From the NCBI GenBank assembly GCA_027620495.1, contig JAQCEA010000019.1, positions 1 to 35,912 on the forward strand: DNA of 35,912 nucleotides, written 5' to 3'. The DNA is from Pseudomonadota bacterium. Its GTDB lineage: Bacteria > Pseudomonadota > Alphaproteobacteria > Puniceispirillales > Puniceispirillaceae. This document shows, piece by piece, positions 25,276-34,417 of the stretch. The notes under the pieces are model-generated. The model worked only from the letters and a program-made list of their open reading frames with translations, did no database searches and had not been told where the DNA came from. The translations under genes and the position numbers were made by a program. Position 1 is the stretch's first letter, and every line of letters begins with the position of its first letter.

Positions 25276-26859
25276 ATGAAAAAAATGTTATCTACACTTT
25301 GTGTGGTAGCGACGATGGCTTTTGGTGCCGTGGCCGCTTACGCGCAAAATTCGGGTGGTACGCTGTCATTTTTGGTGCAGCCTGAACCGCCAACACTAGC
25401 ATCATATGTGTCGACCTCAGGCCCAATCGGGTTGGTCATGCCAAAGGTGTATGAAGGGCTGTTTGATTACGCCAATGATGGCAGTATGGTGCCTATCTTA
25501 GCTGAAAGCTACGACATGAGCGCGGACGGGAAAACAGTCACCTTCAAACTACGCAAGGGCGTTAAGTGGCATGACGGTAAGCCGTTCACATCAGCAGATG
25601 TGCAGTTCACCATTATGGAAGTGCTGAAGAAAGTGCACCCGCGTGGACCTAACTCATTTAGAGAGGTAGAGGAGATTTTAACGCCTGATGCGCATACTGC
25701 GGTGTTCAAGCTGAAAAAGCCTGCACCTTATATGATGCGGTCGTTCTCGGCATATGAATCTCCAATCGTGCCGAAGCACCTTCTCGAAGGGCAGGATGTT
25801 AAAGCAGCTCCTCTTGCCAACAAGCCTGTCGGCACTGGGCCTTTCAAATTCGTTGAATGGAAAAAAGGGCAATATATCCGTTTGGATAAGAACGAAAATT
25901 ACTGGCAAGAAGGTTTGCCTTATCTCGATCGTATCGTTGGCAGATTTATTCCTGATGCTTCAACACGCACAGCGGCCATGGAAAATGGCGAAGTGTTGTA
26001 TGCGGCGTATAATGCCATTCCAAACATTGATGCGGTTCGCCTAAAGGATCGTGACGATATTGATGTGACAACCAAAGGCTACTCAATGATTAATCCAATG
26101 GCGTTGATTGAGTTCAATACCAAAGAGGGTGCATTTGTTGATCCAGCCATACGTCGTGCGATTTCTACGGCAATCGATCGTCGTTTTATGATTGACACGA
26201 TTTTCTTTGGATATGGAAAGCCGGCAACGAGTGCGCTTAGTAGCAACTTCAGCGCTACAAACTTGCATGCTGCGATGCCTAATTATCCGGAAAAAGGTGA
26301 TAAGGACGCTGCCAATGCAATTTTGGATAAGGCAGGCTTTAAGAAAGATGCCAATGGCGTTCGTATGAAAGCCGTGCTCGATATTATTCCTTACGGTGAA
26401 GATTGGCGTCGTGCTGGTGAATATCTAAAGCAGGCTATGGGTGACATTGGTATTGAGCTAGAGCTACGCTACGAGGACGTGCCTACATGGCTGAAGCGTG
26501 TCTACCATAATTACGATTTCGAAATGAATGTGAACTATTTTTACCAGTTGCCGGATCCGGTTCTTGGTGTGCACAGACATTATGGTACAGATCAGATTCG
26601 CAAGGGCACACATTTTGTGAACTCATCACGCTACAGCAATCCAAAGCTTGATGCGCTGTTGGATTCCGGTGCTGGCGAACCTGACGCGGCTAAGCGCACA
26701 GCCAAGTATAAGGAGATACAGCAGATACTTGCCGAGGATATGCCTGTTGTAAATCTTTTCGAGCTGGAATTCCTGGTTGTTTATAACACCAAGCTCAAAG
26801 GCGTGTATGACTCCGCGATGGGAGCCTACGGTTCCTTCAGAGAGGGATATCTCGACTAA
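25276..26859 (+). CDS. ABC transporter substrate-binding protein, family 5 (Dpp/Opp)
   Basis: A 527-residue periplasmic binding protein with signal peptide MKKMLSTLCVVATMAFGAVA and a likely cut after AYA near residue 24. The SBP family 5 core is visible: YEGLFDYANDGSMVPILAES, FKLRKGVKWHDGKPFTSADV, GTGPFKFVEWKKGQYIRLD, and a late segment RTAKYKEIQQILAEDMPV. ATG 25276 follows GGGAGG. Members deliver peptides, amino acid derivatives, opines or glycosides to Dpp/Opp-type permeases. It is the first gene of a complete importer operon, and its surroundings suggest an amide or N-acyl/ureido compound as ligand. It is separated from the permeases by a hairpin that should make it the most highly expressed part. 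Confidence 0.93.
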   Translation: MKKMLSTLCVVATMAFGAVAAYAQNSGGTLSFLVQPEPPTLASYVSTSGPIGLVMPKVYEGLFDYANDGSMVPILAESYDMSADGKTVTFKLRKGVKWHDGKPFTSADVQFTIMEVLKKVHPRGPNSFREVEEILTPDAHTAVFKLKKPAPYMMRSFSAYESPIVPKHLLEGQDVKAAPLANKPVGTGPFKFVEWKKGQYIRLDKNENYWQEGLPYLDRIVGRFIPDASTRTAAMENGEVLYAAYNAIPNIDAVRLKDRDDIDVTTKGYSMINPMALIEFNTKEGAFVDPAIRRAISTAIDRRFMIDTIFFGYGKPATSALSSNFSATNLHAAMPNYPEKGDKDAANAILDKAGFKKDANGVRMKAVLDIIPYGEDWRRAGEYLKQAMGDIGIELELRYEDVPTWLKRVYHNYDFEMNVNYFYQLPDPVLGVHRHYGTDQIRKGTHFVNSSRYSNPKLDALLDSGAGEPDAAKRTAKYKEIQQILAEDMPVVNLFELEFLVVYNTKLKGVYDSAMGAYGSFREGYLD

Positions 26860-26871
26860 ACAAAGTCTTGC

Positions 26872-26904
26872 AGGGACTGTTGGAAACAGCAGTCCCTTGT
26901 TTTA
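26872..26904 (+). terminator. Intercistronic hairpin after the binding protein
   Basis: AGGGACTG (26872-26879) pairs with CAGTCCCT (26890-26897), and inner bases CTGTT/AACAG offer an alternative fold; TGTTTT follows. This partial terminator between binding-protein and permease genes is a common way to lower expression of the membrane parts relative to the binding protein. Confidence 0.7.
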
Positions 26905-26931
26905 TCTCAGTAATAATCACGATGTGTTGCT

Positions 26932-27918
26932 ATGCCTAGATCATCTAAAATATTTAGATATGTCAGTAAGCGTCTGCTACAGGGCATTCCAATAATCATC
27001 GCAATTATTGTTATAAATTTTTTCCTTTTGAATCTTGCCGAGGGCGATGCCGTTGACGTGTTGGCTGGTGAGGCCGGGTCTGCCACGCCAGAATATATGG
27101 AACAATTGCGTAAGAAATTTGGGCTGGACCAACCGCTCCCCGTGCAACTTGCGGTTTATCTTAAAAATGTTCTTGTGTTGGATCTTGGATATTCATTTCG
27201 TCATGAGATGGCGGTTCAGGATCTGATTTTTGATCGTTTCGCAGCAACTGCGTTGCTTATGACCAGCACGATCATTCTTGCTGTTGGTTTTGGTATTTTG
27301 CTCGGTCTGATGGCTGCAATGCGCCTGAACACTTGGAAGGATGCCGTTATCACTGTGTTCGCATTGATCACTTATGCGACGCCACTTTTTTGGGTCGGTT
27401 TGATGATGATTGTTGTGTTTTCGTTGTATCTGGGATGGTTTCCAACTAGCGGCATGGAAAATGTAGCGGCCTTTTACGAAGGCTGGGATCGTGTGGTCGA
27501 TATCGCCCATCATCTTGTGTTGCCGACTATAACTTTGTCATTATTCTATCTTGCCCTTTATACGCGCATGATGCGGGCTTCAATGCTTGAACAATATGGG
27601 CAGGATTATGTTGTGACAGCGCGGGCAAAGGGCCTGACTGAGCGCAGGATTACCTTTGTGCATGTGTTGCGCAATGCGCTACTGCCTGTTGTCACGATGG
27701 CTGGTGTACAGGTGGGGGCATTGATTGGTGGATCAGTTATTGTCGAGTCTGTCTTTGCCTGGCCTGGATTAGGCATGTTGGCGTTTGAGTCGCTTTTTGC
27801 CCGGGATTTAAACCTGCTTCTGGGAATTTTTCTTTTATCTTCGATACTCGTGGTGGTTGTTAACCTCGTTGTAGACATAATTTATTGTTTCCTGGACCCA
27901 AGGATAGACGTGGAATAG
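26932..27918 (+). CDS. ABC transporter permease, DppB type
   Basis: A 328-residue inner-membrane permease with about six membrane segments. The opening (RYVSKRLLQGIPIIIAIIV) and N-terminal periplasmic loop with KFGLDQPLPVQLAVYL are typical of DppB/OppB. The ATPase-contact EAA loop reads YVVTARAKGLTERRITFVHV, and the end L-R-N-A-L-L-P-V-V-T...GSVIVESVFAWPGLG follows the family. It is followed at once by the second permease gene (27919), so the two are translationally linked. Confidence 0.93.
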   Translation: MPRSSKIFRYVSKRLLQGIPIIIAIIVINFFLLNLAEGDAVDVLAGEAGSATPEYMEQLRKKFGLDQPLPVQLAVYLKNVLVLDLGYSFRHEMAVQDLIFDRFAATALLMTSTIILAVGFGILLGLMAAMRLNTWKDAVITVFALITYATPLFWVGLMMIVVFSLYLGWFPTSGMENVAAFYEGWDRVVDIAHHLVLPTITLSLFYLALYTRMMRASMLEQYGQDYVVTARAKGLTERRITFVHVLRNALLPVVTMAGVQVGALIGGSVIVESVFAWPGLGMLAFESLFARDLNLLLGIFLLSSILVVVVNLVVDIIYCFLDPRIDVE

Positions 27919-28755
27919 ATGATGGCTGAGTTTTGGACCCGTTATCGACGAAATCGCGCCGCAGTGCTGGGGTTGGGAATCTTATTTACCATACTCTTCA
28001 TGGCGGCTACAGCGCATTTATTTTATCCAGAGGACCCGTTTCGCTTGGTAGGGCGGCCTCTATCAGGACCATTTGAAAACGGATTTCTTTTGGGTAGTGA
28101 CTCGCTGGGCCGGGATGTGGCATCCGGCATTGTTCATGGGGCAAAGACTTCGTTGCTGATCGGATTAATCGCCACCCTTGTGTCAATCTTTATCGGCATA
28201 TTTTTCGGGGCTTTTGCCGGGTATTTTGGTGGACGCGTTGATGATTTGCTTATGCGTATCACGGAAATTTTTCAAACAATCCCGTCTTTCATCTTTGCCA
28301 TTTTGCTGGTGGCGATCATGAAGCCTTCAATCTTTAGTATTGTAATCGCGATTGCAGTCGTTTCATGGCCGGGCGTTGCGCGGCTTGTCAGGGGCGAGTT
28401 TTTGTCGCTTAAAAATCGTGAATTTGTGCAGGCTTGCCATACGATTGGGATGAGCGATCTTAGGGTGATGTTAAGAGAGATACTGCCCAATTGTCTAAGC
28501 CCCATCATTGTGATTGGCTCTTTGATGGTTGCTACAGCAATTTTGATTGAAAGTGGATTGGCCTTTTTAGGTCTTGGAGATCCTAACATCATGAGTTGGG
28601 GGTTCCAAATTGGTGCTGGTCGGACAATGCTAAGATCCGCTTGGTGGGTGTGTACATTCCCTGGCATTGCCATCCTCATCACAGTTCTGGCGATAAATTT
28701 GATTGGTGAAGGGCTGAACGATGCCTTGAATCCTAGGTTGAAGGAACGTCAATGA
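27919..28755 (+). CDS. ABC transporter permease, DppC type
   Basis: A 278-residue permease of the DppC/OppC type. It opens with FWTRYRRNRAAVLGLGILF, has FLLGSDSLGRDVASGIVHG (the conserved L-G-T-D-x-x-G-R-D motif), and the EAA loop REFVQACHTIGMSDLRVMLR. It starts immediately after the DppB-type stop, and its own stop overlaps the ATPase start as ATGA, which keeps the three proteins in balanced amounts. Confidence 0.93.
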   Translation: MMAEFWTRYRRNRAAVLGLGILFTILFMAATAHLFYPEDPFRLVGRPLSGPFENGFLLGSDSLGRDVASGIVHGAKTSLLIGLIATLVSIFIGIFFGAFAGYFGGRVDDLLMRITEIFQTIPSFIFAILLVAIMKPSIFSIVIAIAVVSWPGVARLVRGEFLSLKNREFVQACHTIGMSDLRVMLREILPNCLSPIIVIGSLMVATAILIESGLAFLGLGDPNIMSWGFQIGAGRTMLRSAWWVCTFPGIAILITVLAINLIGEGLNDALNPRLKERQ

Positions 28756-30371
28756 GTACGCCGCTTTTATCTATTTCTGATTTATCTATTCTTCTTCCAG
28801 ATGGTGCAGACCGGCGCCACGCTGTGGCTGAAGTTGCGATGAAACTGCACGCAGGGGAAACCGTTTGCATCGTCGGGGAGAGTGGATCAGGCAAATCGCT
28901 TACAGCGCGCGCAATAATGGGGCTTCTTCCTGCTCCGCATGTTCGTGTTGGCAGTGGTGTTATTGATTTTGGCGGTGAAGATCTCACGAAAGTTGATTAT
29001 GAACGGCTTAGAAATATTCGGGGCAGTGAAATATCAATGATTTTTCAGGAACCAATGACCGCGCTCAACCCAGTAATGACGATTGGTGATCAAATTGATG
29101 AAATTTTTAGATTTCACGTGTCGATGCCGCCGGAAGAGCGCCAGAAACGCGCATTAGGGTTGCTTGAGGATGTGAACTTACCTGATCCGCCACGCATTAT
29201 GGCAGCATATCCGCATGAATTGTCTGGTGGTCAGCGACAGCGGTCAATGATTGCTATGGCATTGGCTCTTGGTCCAAAAATATTAATTGCTGACGAGCCA
29301 ACAACGGCGCTCGATGTGACCACCCAAGCGCAAATATTGCAACTGATTAAAGACATGCAAAGGCGGTTGGGCACAGGTGTTCTCTTCATTACCCATGATT
29401 TTGGCGTGGTTGCGGATATCGCTGATCGCGTGATTGTCATGCAGGAAGGGTTGATTGTCGAAAGCGGGAAATCAACACAGGTGCTGAACAAGCCAAAACA
29501 CAAATACACCAAGTCGCTGATTGCGGCCATACCGCGGCTGAAACCCCGCAAAGCCAGAAAGCGGTCAAAAGAGGTGGTTGTTGAAACAAGCGCTCTGCAT
29601 AAATCATTTGGTGGCGGGCGCAGTTTTTTTGGCTTTGGCAAAAATGCCCATGCTATTGATGCCGTATCAGATGTGAATATTGAACTGCGCAAAGGTGAGA
29701 CACTTGGTGTCGTTGGTGAGAGTGGGTCGGGCAAGTCAACTCTGGCACGGTGTATTATCAGATTAATTGACAGTGACACCGGCATGGTTAAACTTAATGG
29801 GGTGGATATTACCAGCCTCAAACGCAATGAGATGCGTCAGCACCGAAAATTTATCCAGATGGTCTTTCAAGACCCATTTGCATCTTTGAATCCGCGCTCA
29901 AAAGTTGGGGACATTATATCTCAAGGTCCGATGTTGCAAGGGATTGAAAAAACCAAAGCACATCAACGCGCTAGAGAATTGTTGGATGTGGTTGGTCTGG
30001 ACAGCAAGGCATTTGACAGATTTCCACATGAGTTTTCGGGCGGGCAACGTCAGCGGATTGGTATTGCTCGGGCGTTGGCACTAGATCCAGATATTCTTGT
30101 CGCTGATGAACCTGTTTCGGCGCTTGATGTATCCATACAAGCGCAGATTCTAGGCTTGCTTGATCAAATTCGCAAAGAGATGGATTTGTCTATGTTGTTC
30201 ATTACGCATGATCTCAGGGTGGCTGCGCAGGTTTGTGATTTTGTTGCCGTTATGCAAAAAGGGCATGTCGTCGAGGTCGGTGCAACAAACAAGTTGTTTA
30301 CCCAGCCTCAGCATGAATACACCAAGTCTTTGTTAGAAGCCGTGCCTGGTAAGGATTGGCATTTTGCATGA
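28752..30371 (+). CDS. Fused double ATPase of peptide-type ABC importer (DppD-DppF)
   Basis: A 539-residue protein with two complete ABC ATPase domains in one chain. Domain 1: Walker A GESGSGKSLTAR with Lys48, signature LSGGQRQR, Walker B ILIADEPTTALD. Domain 2 from about residue 275: Walker A GESGSGKSTLAR, signature FSGGQRQR, Walker B ILVADEPVSALD. Each domain ends with the oligopeptide-transporter C-terminal segment (HKYTKSLIAAIPR and HEYTKSLLEAVPG). It replaces the separate DppD and DppF subunits and completes the importer: binding protein, two permeases, fused ATPase. The start overlaps the upstream stop by four bases. Confidence 0.95.
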   Translation: MSTPLLSISDLSILLPDGADRRHAVAEVAMKLHAGETVCIVGESGSGKSLTARAIMGLLPAPHVRVGSGVIDFGGEDLTKVDYERLRNIRGSEISMIFQEPMTALNPVMTIGDQIDEIFRFHVSMPPEERQKRALGLLEDVNLPDPPRIMAAYPHELSGGQRQRSMIAMALALGPKILIADEPTTALDVTTQAQILQLIKDMQRRLGTGVLFITHDFGVVADIADRVIVMQEGLIVESGKSTQVLNKPKHKYTKSLIAAIPRLKPRKARKRSKEVVVETSALHKSFGGGRSFFGFGKNAHAIDAVSDVNIELRKGETLGVVGESGSGKSTLARCIIRLIDSDTGMVKLNGVDITSLKRNEMRQHRKFIQMVFQDPFASLNPRSKVGDIISQGPMLQGIEKTKAHQRARELLDVVGLDSKAFDRFPHEFSGGQRQRIGIARALALDPDILVADEPVSALDVSIQAQILGLLDQIRKEMDLSMLFITHDLRVAAQVCDFVAVMQKGHVVEVGATNKLFTQPQHEYTKSLLEAVPGKDWHFA

Positions 30372-30426
30372 TTGAATTTGGCCGTGCAGGCTTGATAGTA
30401 AGATTTTATCAACGGCGTAAAGTGAT

Positions 30427-31809
30427 ATGATTTCCGATTTAACAACCATTGAAAGCCTGTTTTTATCCTATAGAGACGGCATTAAGAAACCTCATGATGT
30501 TGTTGCAAAATTTCTAGAGAAAATCGAATCCCGTAATGCCTATTATTCTGCTTATCAATCCGTTTGGAAAGAAGAGGCAATGGTGGCGGCAGAGTTGGCA
30601 ACAAAAGCCCTTGCTGCAGGACATGATCTTGGCCCTATGCATGGGGTTCCGTTTGCCCTTAAAGACATATTTCATGTGACGGGTAAAGTAACGACATGCG
30701 GCGCGGTTGAGTTGAACCAAAATATTGCCACAGTAACCGCCACCGTTGTGCGGAGATTAGTCAGTGCGGGTGCGATTATCCTTGGTAAAACCAAAACGGT
30801 TGAATGTGCATTCGGTGGCTGGGGAACAAACCAAATGACCGGCACTCCCCGCAATCCATGGGATGACGAGGTACACAGAATTCCAGGGGGGTCGTCGTCT
30901 GGTTCGGCAGTTGCCGTGGCGTCTGATCTTGCGGTATGTGCGGTCGGTAGCGATACCGGTGGTTCAATAAGATTGCCGGCTGGCTATTGCGGTCTGGTTG
31001 GGTTGAAATTGACTTATGGGCGCTTGCCAAATGACGGCATTATGCCATTGTCTCAGTCCCTCGACTCACCCGGGCCACTTGCAAGAAGTGTCTGTGATGC
31101 GCTTTTAATGTTTGAGGTTATGGATGGCCGAGAAGGGTGGAAAATAAGTCAAGATTATACAGACGGAACAAATAATTTTTCGAGTTTAGTAAGGGGAGTT
31201 GTCGGTCTGCGGATTGGCATCTTGTCTGCCAGTGAACGGCAACATTGTTCCCCCGAAACTTTGGATGCTTATGATGAAGCGGTTCTGCGGCTGAGTGGAG
31301 CTGGCGCTGTCATCCAGAGCTTTAACAACCCGAAACCCTATGGGGAATTGGCCGCTACGAATGGCGCGATCACCGCGGTAGAGGCGTACTATAATCATCA
31401 TCAACTCTACGAGGATTCGCAGAAGAAAATGGATGCTGATGTGCGGGCCCGAATGCTGTCTGGAAAGCAGTATACGGCACATGAGTATTTTGGCATGAGG
31501 GAACAGCGGATACAGGATATGGCGGCGTTTGCCGCGCAGATGAAGGGCTTTGATGTGTTGATAACGCCAACCACAATCGGCCGTGCGCCTAATCTTGATG
31601 AAGTCGATCAAAATATTGGTCCGGGTTATTATACACGGCCATTTAACTACCTTGAAATGTGCGGTATCTCAGTGCCAACCGGGCTGGATAATCAGGGGCT
31701 TCCGACCAGCGTTCAAATTGTTGGCCGGGCCAATGATGAATACACAATATTGCAAGCCGGTGCCTCGTTAGAGACCATGTTTGGCAGGCTGGGGATGATC
31801 GGCAGTTAG
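30427..31809 (+). CDS. Amidase signature family enzyme
   Basis: A 460-residue amidase-signature hydrolase. The Ser-cisSer-Lys triad is seen as Lys79 in GVPFALKDIFHVTG, the cis-serine in the PGGSSSGSA segment at 153-161, and the nucleophile Ser180 in GSDTGGSIRLPA. It hydrolyses amide bonds to acid and amine or ammonia; known members take amino acid amides, malonamate, allophanate or indoleacetamide. It lies 55 bases after the ABC ATPase and probably belongs to the same transcription unit, so its substrate is likely the imported compound or a product of it. Nothing in the sequence fixes the substrate. Confidence 0.93.
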   Translation: MISDLTTIESLFLSYRDGIKKPHDVVAKFLEKIESRNAYYSAYQSVWKEEAMVAAELATKALAAGHDLGPMHGVPFALKDIFHVTGKVTTCGAVELNQNIATVTATVVRRLVSAGAIILGKTKTVECAFGGWGTNQMTGTPRNPWDDEVHRIPGGSSSGSAVAVASDLAVCAVGSDTGGSIRLPAGYCGLVGLKLTYGRLPNDGIMPLSQSLDSPGPLARSVCDALLMFEVMDGREGWKISQDYTDGTNNFSSLVRGVVGLRIGILSASERQHCSPETLDAYDEAVLRLSGAGAVIQSFNNPKPYGELAATNGAITAVEAYYNHHQLYEDSQKKMDADVRARMLSGKQYTAHEYFGMREQRIQDMAAFAAQMKGFDVLITPTTIGRAPNLDEVDQNIGPGYYTRPFNYLEMCGISVPTGLDNQGLPTSVQIVGRANDEYTILQAGASLETMFGRLGMIGS

Positions 31810-31834
31810 ATTGTGCGATACCCAACCCCGTTTT

Positions 31835-33946
31835 TTATCTGTCCGAAAAATGAGTGATAACATTCTCTAATAAACGAGAGATGTTGTTATCAAAATTATG
31901 CCATGGCAGTGAGCCACAAAATGTTATGGACCCTACTGCGAAAACCATGCCGCCATTCTGATTTTCAAAAAACACCATGTCAGCTCGTTTGGTGGACTGG
32001 TTCGGTTCTCCTGAAATATTGGTAAGATGCGTCAACATTTCTTCTGGTACTAGGATGAAATTGTCGCTGTCATCATGTGCCTGAGCCAGCGTAACGATGT
32101 TTTTACCTCCATCCAGTTTAACGTCTCTGCGGTCCAGCTCAAACCCCGCGGCGCCGCCGCCACTAAACCCAAAATCGCCTAAAATGTCTCCCTCTATTCC
32201 ATCAAATACCCAGTCAAACTTTGGGTCAAAGCACACGCGCTTGAATGGCATACCCACAAAATTACCTTGCGCGGCAAACCCAATACCGACCAGATCTTGA
32301 GGTGGCCGTCCATTTCTGCGCCATAAGCCTCCATATTGTCCGTCAAATGCGTTGTAATATTCACCAGGTTCGGCCGCCCATGCCCGGATGCCATCCTCGG
32401 AACGCCGGATTTCTAACAGGTCCGGGTTTTCACTGTTGCGTGCAATCTTCCAATAAAATCCATTTCCACCAAGATACGCTATATTGCCACAATTGTTTTG
32501 ATAGGTTTTCAACGCATTAAGTGATTGTGGTGTGTGATATTCAGGATGCGATCCCGTAAGTACTGCAGCATAGGCGGAAATTGCCTCATGTCCCTCTGTG
32601 TCTAACTCATTATCGGTAATCACATCATAAGGGATTGATTTGTGCTCAAGCCACGCCAAAAGGTGGCTGTCTGCCGGATAATGGCGAAGCCCGGAACACT
32701 CAGAATAGCCAAATGTTTGGTATCCAGGCCGCATATTGAATAAAACGCGCTTGTGAGATGCAAAGCAGATGCCTGAACCATCTGAATGATTGTTATAGGT
32801 TGATAATCCATAATGTTGGAACTTAGCCGGGTTATGCGGATAGGCCTGCCAGTCCTCAATGCGCTTGAGCCAGCTTTCTTCAAAATCCGGACGTGCATGG
32901 TTGCCGTATATTGCGTATGTGAAGGTGGAAATCAGAACGCAAATTTTCGCTGAGGGCTTGTGTTTTGGTGCGCAAACAAAAAACGGTATGGCATCATACC
33001 CCTTATCAACTGTGAGCCGAATGACATATGCGCCTGATGGCATATTGGCCGGGACGACCAATTCGAAATCATATTCCCAACCAAATTCGTAAATATCATC
33101 TTCGTGAAAATGAATTGCGGCATAATGTTCTGCTTTGTGCCGCCAGCAAAATTCGGATGCATCCCAGTTCATACCCTTCACGGCGCGAGTGGGGCTATTG
33201 TAGAGCATGAGAGGCGGGCCAATTTCTGCTGGCACTTCAAACGACGGCATCTGCTGCGAGAAGTCATATTTTAATATGGTTTTACCATCGACTTTGATTT
33301 GAGGTGCTTCAATTTTACCATTAAAAAACTCTGTTTTACTCTGGTCAGTCGCCACCCTGATTTTTGCATTTTCAAACTCATCTAAATCTATGCAGTGTAA
33401 CGAGTTTTCTTTATGCGTTTGTTCTTCTTCGCCATTCAGATTGTCACGAATACATAAAACTGTTTTTTGATCTTTCGATATTTCAATGCTGATTGTGTAC
33501 CACTTGGCTGAGATTATTGGTTCTTTCGATGTGATGAACTTCACGTCATCACAGTAAAATGCAACATAGCCTTTATCGTTGAGGGTGATACGTAATGGCC
33601 CCCAAGATACGATGGTTTGCAAATGGTCAGTTAACCGAGTAGGAAACACGCTGATGGCCAGCTTTATGCTATTTTTAAAGGCGGTGGGTAATGGTTTTGT
33701 TGTCTCGCCGTATGAACCGGGGTTAATGCTTTGGTGGCGACTGGGCAGTTCTACGGGCTTAAAATATTCATCAGCATTGAGCTCAACGATACCTGGACCT
33801 TTCGGATTTGGATCTGACGAAATAGAGCGGAATAAAGTCGCCTGATAATTCGTGTTAGCAAGACTGGATACGGCAAAACGTATGGTCTCGCCGGGGCGAA
33901 CTGATAGTCGGTCAGAATAGCCAGCGATCAAAACATCTTTGTACAT
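31835..33946 (-). CDS. N,N-dimethylformamidase large-subunit-like protein
   Basis: A 703-residue protein matching the large (beta) subunit of N,N-dimethylformamidase, an iron amidohydrolase that splits DMF into dimethylamine and formate. The N-terminus (GYSDRLSVRPGETIRF) and a middle region with a lectin-like sandwich fit that family. The catalytic half has LISTFTYAIYGNHA (Tyr344/Tyr347), GLSTYNNHSDGSGICFASHK (Tyr384) and LTGSHPEYHT (His467, Glu469). From memory of the Paracoccus enzyme, two tyrosines and a glutamate bind the iron, so these are the candidate ligands; numbering across species is approximate. No small alpha subunit gene (about 130 residues) is recognisable nearby. It points towards the amidase gene and diverges from a cupin gene. 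Confidence 0.82.
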   Translation of the reverse strand: MYKDVLIAGYSDRLSVRPGETIRFAVSSLANTNYQATLFRSISSDPNPKGPGIVELNADEYFKPVELPSRHQSINPGSYGETTKPLPTAFKNSIKLAISVFPTRLTDHLQTIVSWGPLRITLNDKGYVAFYCDDVKFITSKEPIISAKWYTISIEISKDQKTVLCIRDNLNGEEEQTHKENSLHCIDLDEFENAKIRVATDQSKTEFFNGKIEAPQIKVDGKTILKYDFSQQMPSFEVPAEIGPPLMLYNSPTRAVKGMNWDASEFCWRHKAEHYAAIHFHEDDIYEFGWEYDFELVVPANMPSGAYVIRLTVDKGYDAIPFFVCAPKHKPSAKICVLISTFTYAIYGNHARPDFEESWLKRIEDWQAYPHNPAKFQHYGLSTYNNHSDGSGICFASHKRVLFNMRPGYQTFGYSECSGLRHYPADSHLLAWLEHKSIPYDVITDNELDTEGHEAISAYAAVLTGSHPEYHTPQSLNALKTYQNNCGNIAYLGGNGFYWKIARNSENPDLLEIRRSEDGIRAWAAEPGEYYNAFDGQYGGLWRRNGRPPQDLVGIGFAAQGNFVGMPFKRVCFDPKFDWVFDGIEGDILGDFGFSGGGAAGFELDRRDVKLDGGKNIVTLAQAHDDSDNFILVPEEMLTHLTNISGEPNQSTKRADMVFFENQNGGMVFAVGSITFCGSLPWHNFDNNISRLLENVITHFSDR

Positions 33947-34087
33947 GCAAATGCCTTAAATATATATTTGAACGGTTAAACACGGCATTGTTTAATGTCG
34001 TTGTATGATTTTGACTGCTTTTGTGGAAAATTATCAATCGCAGAATGTTTATTTTTGAATTTAAGTGATCAACAAGGAGTTTTTAGC
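33947..34087. promoter_or_regulatory. Divergent promoter region with inverted repeats
   Basis: The AT-rich gap between the DMFase-like gene and the cupin gene. TTAAAC (33976-33981) and GTTTAA (33990-33995) form an inverted repeat around 8 bases, overlapped by CATTgtttAATG at 33986-33997. The position between two divergent genes makes it a candidate shared operator. The AAGGAG site at 34073-34078 serves the cupin start. Confidence 0.4.
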
Positions 34088-34402
34088 ATGACGGAACTAC
34101 CTCGGAATGACAGTTGCGCTGTGGGCACCGCCATAGGTACGCCATTGATAGACAACAAACGCACCAAGGTAACAGAATGGTCTTTTTCAGCTAAGGGAGA
34201 TAATACCGGCTGGCACAAGCACGATAATGATTATGTGGTGATCCCACTTTTTACAGGCGATTTATGTATTTATGATGGAGATAAGAAGTCGATTTCCTCA
34301 CTGAGTCAGGGGGTGCCATATTTTCGTGAGAGAGGTGTGGCCCATGACGTAATCAACGCCAATGATTTCCCTTGCAAATTTATTGAGGTAGAATTTCTTT
34401 AG
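34088..34402 (+). CDS. Small cupin-like protein
   Basis: A 104-residue single-domain cupin-type protein. ATG 34088 is chosen since AAGGAG lies nine bases upstream and the extra upstream residues are unlike the family. The metal motif is reduced: GWHKHDNDYVVIPLFTGDL has the H-x-H pair and a following D/E region, and the second half has RERGVAHDVINAN with one histidine. It may be a metal enzyme or an accessory/binding protein. It is divergent from the DMFase-like gene and too different from the known DMF alpha subunit, as I recall it, to call it that subunit. Confidence 0.75.
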   Translation: MTELPRNDSCAVGTAIGTPLIDNKRTKVTEWSFSAKGDNTGWHKHDNDYVVIPLFTGDLCIYDGDKKSISSLSQGVPYFRERGVAHDVINANDFPCKFIEVEFL

Positions 34403-34417
34403 TAAATTTCATGATGG

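Noticed and set aside
34088-34402. The missing alpha subunit of dimethylformamidase
   Set aside because: Length is roughly similar, but the sequence reads as a cupin with an H-x-H metal pair, which the alpha subunit is not, as far as I recall.
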